Source: Absidia repens
Taxonomy: Eukaryota > Mucoromycota > Mucoromycetes > Mucorales > Cunninghamellaceae
Direction: 5' to 3'
Length of the DNA: 64,000 nucleotides
NCBI GenBank assembly: GCA_002105175.1
Contig: MCGE01000038.1
Coordinates: 186,001-250,000, forward strand
Shown piece after piece: positions 46,107 to 57,140 of this stretch. Position 1 is the stretch's first letter. Every line of letters begins with the position of its first letter. A program made the translations under genes and the position numbers. The notes under the pieces were generated by a model. That model worked only from the letters and a program-made list of their open reading frames with translations, had not been told where the DNA came from and made no database searches.

Positions 46107-46200
46107 AGTCCAAAAGGTGTAGGATCTTGTTCAATAAAATAACACCGGGGGGAGGGAGCCAAGTAGCAAAAAAGTCAGACACAGTAACACAAACACCGTC
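46107..46200 (-). pseudogene. Exon-like unit Y, copy A (degenerate)
   Basis: Shares the donor side (GTAAGACAGAG) and GTGTTACTGTGTCTGAC...GCTACTTGGCTCC with the copies at 44.65-45.05 kb. A C-rich insertion shifts the frame relative to copy C, so it is probably decayed. Confidence 0.45.
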
Positions 46201-47211
46201 AAATAAAATATCGTCCATTAATGGATAAAAAATAATAGCTGGAAAAGAAACTTGTAATATGGGAAAAGGGTAAAAGGGCAAAAAAAAAAAAAAAGGGACC
46301 AATATGAGCGTGTCGAAATGCAGTCGGAGATGAAAGTCACGTTTTGTAATGAGTTGATCGTCTTTCAATGATTTTTGAAGCGAGGGTGTGGTTGTGGGGT
46401 ATACGCCCCACTAAATGAAGTTAATGTTGACCGTACAAAAGTTAAGCAAATTGTGAAATGAAAGCAAGGTATGAACAGATCGAAGATCGTAGAAATTTGT
46501 ACCCCGCAATATCGATGAGTAGGATAGTTGAGATAAGAGTTGTTTTCTCGCATAGTCGATTTTAATGTCCGATTTTTTCGTCCTGCGATCGCGAATTAGA
46601 GAGTAAACACATTTTCTATAGCATTACCATTAATTCTAGGAAAATAGGCACAGGATCATTTGTAATTCGCTATGTAGGCTGTTATTACAAATTCATGAGT
46701 GCGTTAATTTCGCCTAATTTCATTGTCAAATTAAACTCAGACTTGTTTCTATTCGCTGGATACCCTATTCCTTGACCATACTAAAATCAATAGCATTCAT
46801 TGTCGATATTTGTGAAATCAAAAATCATTTATGAGTGAACTGCATGAAACTTGATAAACAAACACACACACGTATATATATAGTATGTATAGCTAGTTAT
46901 TTATGTGATGTGTGTGTTTGTGCACGGAATGATGGTGTAATAAACGGGGTAAAGTAATACATATACTTTTTCTTTGTGAATAAGTAATAATAGTAAGAAT
47001 ATGATAATATGATTGTTAGGTTAAAAAAATATAGAAGGTTCTAAGGTAGATATGGTGATACGGTATACGGTATGTTGTGTATTTGATATGATATAACATA
47101 CAATAGGGATTGAAGGGACAAAAATGGGCATGATGAGCATCATTAATTGAACTTTGTAGCGCGATAATATTCCAATTCATTACACAGCCAAGCTAATGAC
47201 ACATAAAGGCG
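46201..47211. other. Intergenic, no gene recognised
   Basis: A+T-rich DNA with TA and GTGTGT runs (46860-46925). No supported ORF or RNA. Confidence 0.5.
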
Positions 47212-47315
47212 CTAAACATGGTAGAGAGCGACAGAAGGATAGTATTCATAGATGTAGCCACCAACAAGGACACCAAGACCGGTACTCAAACCCGCATGTA
47301 ATACGCCTTGGATAT
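47212..47315 (-). pseudogene. Relic C-terminal exon of an MFS transporter (MFSD6-like)
   Basis: On the minus strand, after a GGTTAAG acceptor-like site, a 33-residue open segment reads GVLHAGLSTGLGVLVGGYIY, then EYYPSVALYHV, before a stop. The glycine-rich helix followed by a short loop is typical of the last third of MFS_1-like (MFSD6-type) transporters. Upstream DNA (47316-47600) shows no continuing transporter frame, so this looks like a lone exon or pseudogene fragment. Confidence 0.45.
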
Positions 47316-47699
47316 CTTAACCGACAGGTCATTGTTCTAGGGAAATAAACCATCGATTTTAACAACAATAGTAGTTCAAAATATTCCAAAATCAATTCCA
47401 CGTAATGCCTGTAATAATGGAGCAGTAACGTGGATGAAGAACTGATCGGGAAGAAATAAATGGTATCAATACCCCGGAATGTTGTGGTAAAGGATGCAGT
47501 CGGACGAATTTTGTAACACTAGATCTTCTGTTAACCTGCAACCACACTATCGTATTTCAAAAGGGCGACCCTTCTGGACAAAATAAAATTACTTTGAATC
47601 ACTGAAAAGGATTTCATTATATTTTATAGTTATACAGTATGACATAGCAGTTAATTCATATCTTATCATACAAAAAAAAAAAAAAGAAACAAAACAAAA
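47316..47699. other. Intergenic, possible decayed upstream part of transporter
   Basis: No continuous frame. It might contain degraded exons of the MFS-like relic, but I can support none. Confidence 0.4.
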
Positions 47700-48100
47700 C
47701 AAAATTGTCAATATTCAGTTGGTCTGATAGTAGGAGTTAATAGTTAAAAAGGTAAAATGTACTTTATTAAAACATAGGAGTAAACTGCGAAGGTCAACAG
47801 GAGTCAAAGACTCTAAAAACTATAACTAAATTAAGCTAATGGAGGCTCCAAAAAGTCAACTAAAGGTGCCTTCAGATCCTAGATCCAAAATAAAAGGGTT
47901 TCCCCATGCATCTTGTAATCCCTGAGCTAAAAACCCTTCTAAACTAGTCCTAGCACTGATCTAAGTCCAACAGAACCCATAGAAGTTGAATGGTGAAGAA
48001 AAAATAAAATGATTAAAAGGAAATAGAGCCGAAAAAAATAAAATAGGCAGGACAGAGAAAATAAAATATATCGCGTGGGCGGGTTTTGAATGTTTCTAAC
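47700..48100 (+). repeat. Dispersed repeat, copy 5
   Basis: Begins with GGTCTGATAGTAGGAGTTAA, as copy 4 does. It contains the core AAAGGGTTTCCCCATGCATC, TTGTAATCCCTGAGC and CTTCTAAACTAGTCCTAGCA, and ends near GCGTGGGCGGGTTTTGAA. It lacks most of the internal sub-repeats. Confidence 0.88.
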
Positions 48101-48989
48101 TGTCATTCGAGTGTCTGTCGTTCAGGAGTTACAAAATAGGGAATGGTTTCGCTTTATTTTTATTTATTTTTTTAACTCGCCATATACCATGCAACATAAT
48201 CGACATGCTAATTTTATTCTCATGGTAGAAATCGCCTCCATTCATCAGTGACAGAATTGTGGTTCCCCTCTCTCTTATATGATATTATAGCAAGTGGCAC
48301 CATTCAGCGGTAGCGTCATAGGTGGCTCCTTGTTTATACAGCAGATATCACCATTCGACATTGGTTGCACCACGTTTGTTTCTTCACAAGACAGCAAACC
48401 CCTTCCCATCATTTAATATTGGCACTTTTTTCTTTTCTACAGCACTCTCCACTATTCAATGGTAATGACATGGAAGCTTTCTCTGCTTTTTAAAAATAAT
48501 TCTTGTCACTTAACTGTCGCGCTCTCTTCCTTTTACATCACCCACCATCCCATCATTCAAACAACAGCTGTATTGTAAATTCCGACACCCTCCAAAGTAA
48601 TATAGGAATATAATATAATACCCCATCCAAAATCGACGACATGACGGTTTTAGACGCAACATGGAGTACTGTACATGGAGCTAGTTTTTTTTTTTTTGAT
48701 TTACCCAACCTTCATTTCAGAATAGTATCCGCACAAATGGAACGGTTTATCCTCTTTTACTTGAGCTAGGTTACCTAACGTTATATTTATTCCACAGCAG
48801 CACACCACATCTCACTATCATATATTAGCTCCCACTCGCCCCTCCTTTTTTTACTTAATGACGACTCCAATAAGCATCACATGTTTAAACAACTGATTCA
48901 GCTGTCTAATTTCATTGCATCTACAGCGGCATTAATCATAGTATTTTTTCGTTTCCACATAGTATTAGTAATAGTTTTCTCTTTGCTTC

Positions 48990-49020
<31 letters not shown>

Positions 49021-49585
49021 CTGCCATGCGTCACAGAGAAAATGTGGCATATACAAGGAAAATATGCTGTTGAACTTATACAGTACAGATATTGCATTTT
49101 ACTTTATTATTCTTCCTGTAGTCGCGATATGTGATCACTCTCGGAAAATGCAGTATTGGCAATAAATTTAGTGTAAATACTAGTTATTTTTTTGCCGTGC
49201 AAGGGACCGCTCACTGAAGTGCGAAATGATGAAGGTGTCTAATCCTGTCCCATCAAAACCCACACATCCATTAAATCGAGTTCTCAAAATTCCAGCGAAG
49301 CCCTAGAATACATGTACAAACACACAATTTAAAATCTCTATTGATTGATCATAACAATTCCAAAAAAGTAAGTATGTGAAGGTACAATAGCACCAGTACC
49401 CCGTTATATATATATATGTACCATATAACAAAATAGCCAGTAGAAGAGATATTTTAATAATAATTTATTGATCGAAAGAACGATATTTTATTTAATAATA
49501 ATAACAACAGTGTAGACAACTAACTAGGGAAGCGGAAATGGATGATAAAAATCGACAACTAGCTAAGAGGAATTACATTGCTAAA
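48101..49585. other. Intergenic, 3' side of the peroxiredoxin gene
   Basis: No gene recognised. A TA run lies at 48994-49020. The segment 49205-49300 (GAAGTGCGAAATGATGAAGG, CATCAAAACCCACACA) resembles segments near 3296 and 56695. The plus-strand frame 48881-49165 is hydrophobic but has no family signature. Confidence 0.5.
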
Positions 49586-50382
49586 CTAATTCAAGGCTTT
49601 CAATACAGCTTCAGCACCAGAATTGTCCAATCCAGAAGGATCGACACCAACGTATTCCACAGTCAAGTCATTCACAATGAGAGCAAATCGTTGAGATCGC
49701 ACACCCATACCTTTGGCTGTGAGATCAAGGGTCAAGCCAAGTTTTTCGTAGAAGCCCGAGCCACCTTCACTTGCCAATACTACCTTGTCTTTAGTATTCA
49801 AGGATTTAGCCCAACCATGCATAACGAATCCATCATTAGCAGCAGTCCCAAGAATGACATCTACACCTTTAGCTTTGAGGTCATCAGCGTGTTCGATAAA
49901 ACCAGGAATATGGGCTTGAGAGCAGGTTGGAGTGAACGCACCAGGCACAGCCACAATGACGGCTTTTTTTCCTTTTAGTTCCTTGTGCAAATCGTATGGG
50001 ATTGGGCTATGCAAAAAAATAAACAGTAAACAAAACGACGGGAAGATTTCACACGCATGCGTAGGATAAAGCAACTTACACAGGACAAGCATCACTTGCT
50101 TCGTTAGAATCATAGGGGACGTAAGTCAGAGTAGCTTCCGGGATCTATATACAATAATGTACAAAAATAAATGAATACCAAAGAAGGATGACGTTGACTT
50201 CGGAATATCGCGGTTTTTCCCCTCCCCCAACATCATTTGTATTACTTACCTTATCACCAACTTTGATAGCCTGTGTAGTAGTAAGAAAGAAGTGAAGAGA
50301 ATGCAAGGAAATATAACAACAAATAATACGTATTAGTGAGGATTAATTTTCAGGTTCATTTTTCAATGCAAAAACCTACCAT
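49586..50382 (-). CDS. Peroxiredoxin, Prx5/Ahp1 type
   Basis: Exons are 50380-50382, 50250-50270, 50080-50144 and 49586-50006 (169 residues). The first coding exon is just the ATG and the second is 21 nt; both are forced by the conserved N-terminus MAIKVGDKIPEATL. The peroxidatic Cys is C58 in PGAFTPTCSQAHIPGF. C28 sits where yeast Ahp1 has its resolving Cys. Family role: reduction of alkyl hydroperoxides with thioredoxin, in cytosol or mitochondria. No clear targeting signal is seen, and the SKL-type peroxisomal tail of some relatives is absent (the end is VLKALN). Confidence 0.94.
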
Positions 50383-51283
50383 TGTAGTTTTATCACGATA
50401 GAAAAAAGAGAGACAATGTGAGAGAAAAAGCAAAAAAAAAATTGGGAAGTTTTGCTTTTATGGACGAATTCGAACACCGACAGTTATGATTTCTCATGCA
50501 TTTCGTTAAAAAAATAATGACGTGCTCCAACACAAAAATAATGCTTTCGTGGGACTTCGTAACTTTATTTTGAATTCGGAATCACCATGAAACGAAACTG
50601 GATGAATTAGTATTGTCTCCCTCCGTACTTAGTCATGAGAATTCATTTTCACTTCTTAACAATACAATAAGTTTCAGTAGCTCATAACAAGGACGGTGTA
50701 CTTGCAATATGTGCACTGTGGGAATAATCGAGGTGCCAGGAGCAACTAACGTGTATCTATTTTGTGGAGATAGTTGACGTATAGTGGGTTTGTGTCGAGT
50801 GTGTATGATTGAAATTTTAGGCTCTCTTTTTTGTTGCAGAAGTTGTTTATTTGAGATGTATATAAAATAAATCAAGACGGCGGTATAATAAAATTGGGAT
50901 GGGAAAAATAAATAAATTGGGACGGATAAAAAATAAATCGGGATGGGAAAGGAATAATTCTGTCTACGTCTTAATCGTCCCAAAACTTCTAGCAGGTGTC
51001 TCAATTGAAATAAACTGATTTGAGTTCTTTCCAGGAACAGGTTTGATCCAAGCCACATTTCATATTCATTCTAGTTAAACAAGTAGTCAATTGTACACAA
51101 TCATACCAAGATAACAATACACCAGCACATCACAGCGACAAAAATTGTAAAAAGGCAACCTTTTTTTTCAGCTTGTACAAAATAATCAAATATTTTTTTT
51201 TATTTGAGCTCCTAATATTAAAATGTTCAAAAAAATACTACTGTGCCATCTATATAAAAACGTTCCTAATCTACTAAAGTAAC
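50383..51283. other. Intergenic, peroxiredoxin promoter and carrier 3' region
   Basis: 901 nt. A+T-rich; the direct repeat AATTGGGAYGG...AAATAAAT occurs three times near 50890-50950. No supported gene. Confidence 0.55.
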
Positions 51284-52576
51284 TTAGTACTTCTTGCCGA
51301 AGACAGCGACTTGGAGGTAATCGTAACCACTAATGAATGAATGAAAATAAAATAATTGAGGTGAGTAAATGACCACACTACTTGTTGCTCAATTTCCAAA
51401 TGCTTATATATTTACCTGAGCACACCAGCACCAGCGATGGCACGGAGAATGTTAGCACCGGCACCCTTGAACAAGGACTTGGCACCTTCGTTCTTGACGA
51501 TTTCCTTGAAGGCGGCCATGGAAGAGTCATACTTGACGGCAGCACCAGAGGTCATCATCATACGTCTACGGACGGTATCAATAGGGTAAGAGGCTACAGG
51601 GGTAGAAATAAATAAAGTAAGGTAAGCCACTATATATTCAAATCCCGACAATATTTTATTCCAACTTACCAAGACCAGCACCAGTAGTAACAGCCCAACC
51701 CAAAGCGAAGGAAGCCAAGAAGGAGTCCTTGAGGTTTTCAGGGAGGACGGGCTTGATGGAATCGTACATACCGAAGTACAAACCTATATTAGAACAAAAT
51801 GGATAAGGAACCCTTCATTGATCAAGATTTTTTTTTTTAAAAAATACTTACCGCGGTAAACAATGATACCAACACAAGAGATGTTGAAACCACGGTAAAG
51901 ACCAGCAATACCATCAGAAGCCAAGGTCTTTCTGTAGACATCGACCAAACCGTTGAATTGGCGTTCACCACCAACCTTGGAAGACTTAGCATCGTTAGCA
52001 AGACGAGTACGAGCATAATCCAAAGAGTAGACGAAGAAGAGGGAACAAGCACCAGCAGCACCACCGGAAGCCAAGTTACCAGCGAACCAAGCCCAGTAGC
52101 CATCCTTCTTCTTATCCTTGTTGAACATACGCTTGAACTTGTCCTTGAAAGCAAAGTTCAAAGCTTGGGTAGGGAAGTAACGGATAACGTTGGCAGTGTT
52201 ACCTCTCCACATAGAGACCAAACCTTCATCCTTGACGGTACGGTTGAAACAGTCAACGATACCCTTGTAGGGGGAGTTGAGACGACCTTGCTTGATCATT
52301 TCATCTTGGTTTTGGACCAAAAGCTTGATACGTTCAATAGGGGCAGCGGCAGTCTTAGAGACAGCGGCGGAGACACCGCCCATAAGGAAGTCCTATTTAA
52401 AGTGAGGGCAAAAAAGCATCATCAGTTTTCATCCAGGTAAAGGGCAAAAAAGGATGAACACTAGCAGCAGTTTTTCTACTTTTCTTTATACTGTTTTTGA
52501 AAAACACACGAAGCTAGAAATATAACATATAGTTACTTACAATAGCAAACTTGTTTTGTTCAACGAAAGAAGTCAT
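51284..52576 (-). CDS. AAC: Mitochondrial ADP/ATP carrier
   Basis: Exons are 52541-52576, 51852-52392, 51670-51783, 51416-51593 and 51284-51329 (304 residues, normal for the family). Three mitochondrial-carrier repeats are visible ([37 protein letters not shown]). RRRMMM is the diagnostic nucleotide-carrier signature. Role: ATP/ADP exchange across the mitochondrial inner membrane. Codons strongly prefer C-ending or T-ending sets as in EF2, in line with high expression. It is divergently transcribed from ISA2, with 986 nt between starts. Confidence 0.97.
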
Positions 52577-53562
52577 CTTTGTATAATGTGCCGGAGTGGG
52601 GTTAAGAGTAAAAGAAAAAGGGAAGAAAAAAAAAAGGAGAAAGGGAACCACACACAACTTTATATCGAAAGAAAAAATTTTTCGCTAAATTTGATTGGCC
52701 GAAATTCTTGTTTTCTTTATTTTCTTCCTCCGGGGGGTGGGCTTGAAAAAACATTCTATCATCGTGATACAGACTTTGGCTCCCTGTGCGTTCCCGCTGA
52801 CGTCGAGCTATCATCTTTTTCTTATCCCGCATCCGACATATCCAATCATGAATATACTCTATTTCTTCCAAAAAAAAAAATAATAATAATAGAGCCGTTT
52901 GAGTCTAATAAATTCATCTTTATATATATATATATATATATATCCAAGTGGGTGCGAGTGTGTTTCATAGAAACAATCTTCCCGTACCGATTATTGCGAT
53001 TTTTTTTAATTTACTGCTATCATGAGGAGAAAGGCGGAAGATGGGGGGATCACCCATTAGGTATTTAAACACCGCAGTGGTCATTAGCTTTTGTCAAAAA
53101 TAAAATATCTTCAGTACTCAATAAACAACAAGCTGTAATCGAGTGAAATCAATATAGCATTTTGGTTGCGAATTTATTTTTGGCCTGGCATAGAATAGTA
53201 GAAAATATAAGAAAAGGTAGCTTTGTAGAATTTAAATGGGAAAGTTTGCAGTAGTGCGGAGGCAGCCGGATAAGATTACTGTTGACTAATTCCTTCGTAT
53301 GATATTGAATTGCTTTTCATTTTTATTTTTATATTTCTCAAAATTTCTTGCTTCACTTCTTTCTCAAATACAACTACAGTAATAGAAGATGAACATGCGC
53401 TATTGTATTTGCTCAAATAGGATCGTCTGCTAAGCTTTTTGATCCTTGGGTAGCAAGTGGGTCGATAAACAGGAAATCAGCGGTGTTTAAACTCCAGTGA
53501 GTGAGGTCTTATTTTTTTGCTTTTCACATTTTTTCTCTCCCTCTCTTTTAACATTTTATTTC
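52577..53562. promoter_or_regulatory. Divergent promoter region, ADP/ATP carrier and ISA2
   Basis: The gap between two head-to-head genes of mitochondrial function. It contains TA runs (52921-52941) and an A/T-rich core; no specific factor site is claimed. Open frames inside (for example 52556-53068) have no motif and overlap the carrier start. Confidence 0.5.
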
Positions 53563-54297
53563 ATGAACATAATGTTACGATCTTTATTAGCGATATCAAA
53601 CCGTCGCTGTTCAACACGACATGCTATTTTATCTTCAGCAACACCAATGCCAGCGATTTACTCACATAATTACCACCGAGCGCAGTCCTATGGGTCACAA
53701 GCAATCAGCGACAACAGTACAGTATGGAATGGTGCTACAGTCAGACAAGCTTCCAACGAATCTGGCATCAACATAACTGATAAAGCTTTGAAAGTAAGTC
53801 CATAGATTTATAGATTGTTCAAATGAAGAATTGAAAGTATTGAAAAGAAGACACTTACGCCCCTTTTCCTTCTCGTTTGTTCCTCTATTTGTAGCGACTG
53901 CAAGAGATTGCGGAACGAGATAATGATCCAACCCAACTGCTGCGTATCACCGTGGACTCGGGTGGTTGTCATGGATTTCAAAACAAGATGGAATTGACAA
54001 ACACAACTGACGAAGACGACTAGTAAGCGACCCAGAATAATATTGCCCAAAAATTATGTCCTGACTGATCGACCATCCTTTTACTGTATAAACCTTTTAT
54101 ATAGCGTATTCGAGAAGAACGGTGTACATGTCGTGGTGGATGGTGTTTCGTTACAATATCTTCGAGGATCCAATGTCGACTTTGTTGAAGAATTGATTGG
54201 CTCTACCTTCCAGGTGGTGGACAATCCTATCGCAAAACACTCTTGCGGTTGCAATATCTCTTTTGACATTGACTTGGACATGATCACTCAAAATTAG
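53563..54297 (+). CDS. ISA2: Mitochondrial Fe-S assembly A-type protein ISA2
   Basis: Exons are 53563-53793, 53895-54022 and 54105-54297 (183 residues). The N-terminus (MNIMLRSLLAISNRRCSTRH) is basic and lacks acidic residues, as for a mitochondrial presequence. The A-type (HesB/IscA) domain has the three ligand cysteines in GGCHGFQ and SCGCNISF. The tail IDLDMITQN lacks the usual extension of ISA1, favouring ISA2. Role: with ISA1 and IBA57, maturation of 4Fe-4S proteins in the matrix. A nearby ATG at 53572 is an alternative start. AATAAACATT at about 54450 may be the poly(A) signal. Confidence 0.93.
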
Positions 54298-55769
54298 AAT
54301 GTTTAGGTTATTTAGTTAGTGTTACTTCCTTTCATCCCCCATGTTTTATACACATATTTTTATCTCTCTTTTCTATGTCTTCTTATATTTTTTTGCTTTC
54401 TTACTGTGTAGTGTATTTTTATATTTATCATATCATATCATATCATATCAATAAACATTCGGGTACTTCATTGAAAAATTTCTCAAGCAAACTTTTTTAT
54501 GTTATTTGATATTTGATGAATTTTCGGTGATGTGTTGAATATGGAGTAATGTGATGATTATGGTAATAGGCATTAGTTACTAGCTTTTGGCGATAGGTAT
54601 GATGAAAGATTTTAGAAAAACAAAGGGATTGGTATGGTTGGTAGTTGACTCCAGGATACTACGCAAAAAGGAAAAATTTGGCAGGGTATTGGTCAATGGC
54701 TATCTTTGATCGGACGTGTAAAGCACCAGCACTGTATATACATTGATGTTTTGAATAATGCATGACGTATTTACTTTTGAAAAAGGAAAGGTATCTCGAA
54801 CGTATTGTGGGTCATGTTAAACATTTAGGACCAAACCAGAAGTGGCAGGATCGGAGTGAAAGTCCATTGCGCAATCAATGCTCCACGCATTATATATTAA
54901 TACTATACGTTTGCTGGATGCGTGATTGAATGGCTATTGATAGAATCCAAAAAGGTGGCACCTGAAAATAAATTCATGCATGAATAGATTCCCTCGTTCA
55001 ATTTTTTTTTTTTTTTTTTTTTTTTGTGATGATATGCCATGAGGAAGCAAAAGGGGACTACAATAATGTTTATACAAGACTCCAGTTTCATTATTTGGTG
55101 ACTTATTAATGACATTTTGAACATGTTCTTGGTTTATACGTCCATCACCATTATTTTTCAAAAACCCCACCTCCCAGGCACTTTTTCTGAAATCCATTCA
55201 ATTGAAAGCTGAGCACGACGGTTTACTGACAATTCACTGAAGTCGCCACATGCCCAACCCAATTTTTTTTTTTTTCATAAACATGCCTGTTTATTTTTTT
55301 TACACACACATATACACAATATGGTGTAGGTATGATATATCCATTAGACAAGATAATTACGCATATGAAAGAGATTTTAGTAGTAAAAAGACAAGATATA
55401 GTTTATTTAGTTGTAGATATGGATATACAATTACAACTAGAATAATGCCACAAATTAATCTAATGACAGTATGTATGATACATACCAAGATGCCAGGTAT
55501 CTTTAATTGAGACTAATGAGAAGCACGGGGAAAAGTGGAGCGTGTGGGCAAGCTGACGTGGTTTTTTGTTATACATATAAAAAAATCTAAAGAAAAGCTA
55601 GTACACGTAAAGAGTTTACTGTATGATAAACTATTCTACAAGGAAAGGCAAAGCAGCCTTATGTACTGTGTTGATAATAAAGGGAGTAAACTGGCATATG
55701 CCAAGTGGGCTTCATATAGAGCCCAGAAAAAAAGGAAATTTCCTTTATTGTATTCATCAAGCTGCAGAG
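54298..55769. other. Intergenic, no gene recognised
   Basis: Includes the ISA2 3' region with a CATAT repeat (54430-54449). A T-run near 55002 and several short open frames without motifs (for example 55535-55792) were considered and not accepted. Confidence 0.5.
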
Positions 55770-56420
55770 CGATTCAAATTCCGCACAGATAAATTTTGTA
55801 TTTTTTTAATTTTTCCATTTTCACCATTTAAAACTTCTTTGAGGCTCTAATGATTTTAGGACTAGTTTAGAAGGGGCGTTAGATCAGGGATTACAAGATG
55901 CATGGGGAAACCCTTTCATTTTGGAATCAGGATTTAGGACCACCATCATTGCATCATTAGTTGGCCTCTTGGAGCTTCCACTAGCTTAGCTTAGCTTAGT
56001 CTTAGTCTGGCCAATTCTTTTATCGACATCTGGATAAACTATGTCTCTTTTACTTACAGCAATGAAAAATGACCCATTCGTTTTTTCTCCTGTCTTGCAC
56101 AATAGATCCCTTTTTTACTATTATTACGCTTCTTGATTAGTGTTGACCATTGTTATGTTTCAATAAAATATAGCACTTTGGCTTTTCTTATGTTTGATAG
56201 TATATTAGATTCCTTTTTACAGTAGTCCCTTTAGATTAGTGTTAACCATTCTTCAAGTCACACACAAGTCTCCCTCATACCTCCTCCAGTAGATCCATCC
56301 GCTAAACTTCATTTTACAGCGAGTCCCTCCACTTTAGTTTTAGTATCTATCTATACGCTTCAATAAAATATGACCCTTTTATTAACCATCCTTTGACTCC
56401 TCGGATAATGAATATTATCG
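55770..56420 (-). repeat. Dispersed repeat, copy 7 (inverse, near full length)
   Basis: In reverse orientation it runs from ATTCAAATTCCGCACAG through the core (GGACTAGTTTAGAAGGGGCG, GATTACAAGATGCATGGGGA, GGATTTAGGACCACCATC). Three diverged sub-blocks containing TTCAATAAAATAT or GATTAGTGTTRACCATTS follow, and it ends near CCTTTGACTCCTCGG. Confidence 0.88.
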
Positions 56421-57140
56421 CTATGTAGCTGTTTTCTGTGATTACTAAAAAAAAAAAAACCGCTTATATTAACAGTCGTAGATATCCCCACGCACGTCTC
56501 TTACTCTCTCTTTTGATTCCCATTAGACCTCCTCTATTTTTTTGTCCAAGTGTGAGAACGTTTGATCCCGCCAGCAAAATAAAACAAAGAGTACTAACTA
56601 AGAGTATCCAGGGTCATTTGTAATTAAATCACTACAGAAGTTGTGTTTCCATTCATCACACTTTCGATTCTCTTTACTGAGGAAGAACGTTTGGACACAT
56701 CAAGTGCAAAATGGCGAGACCGCCTAATCCCACCTCATCATCAAAACCCACACACTTCAATAAAAATACCCTGATACTCAGTAAATCGAAGATTTCTAAA
56801 GATCCGGTGTGGAGTGCCAGAGCGTCCATCAAATCACAAATGTATTTGACGATAAAAATTTACCACACAACCTTGCCCTCAAACAACCACTATCATCATC
56901 ATCATCAAACTGCGTATATTCTATCATACCACATATTATACCAAAATAAGAAAAATGTCACAGATTTGTTTAAAACAATATTTTATTTCTATTTATTCTA
57001 ATATAAGATAGCCAAATCACAAATAAAAAATTCAATAATATCTAGTCTACACAGAGGGAGTATACCAATAGTAAAAGTAATATAAAAGTATCCACAAATA
57101 AAAAAAAATATCCAAAGAATCCAATCAAAAGATATTTCAT
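56421..57140. other. Intergenic, 3' side of EF2
   Basis: No gene recognised. The open frame 56711-57001 (plus) overlaps a short segment (ATCAAGTGCAAAATGG) repeated near 3296 and 49210, and its tail is low complexity. The EF2 3' region is the last part. Confidence 0.5.

Noticed and set aside
51958..52440. A 160-codon plus-strand frame opposite the ADP/ATP carrier
   Set aside because: Antisense shadow of a highly biased gene, no independent motif.
54934..55197. Minus-strand frame with a DGRIN-like EF-hand look
   Set aside because: Only one weak loop, a poly-Lys run from a T tract, and no second hand or splice context.
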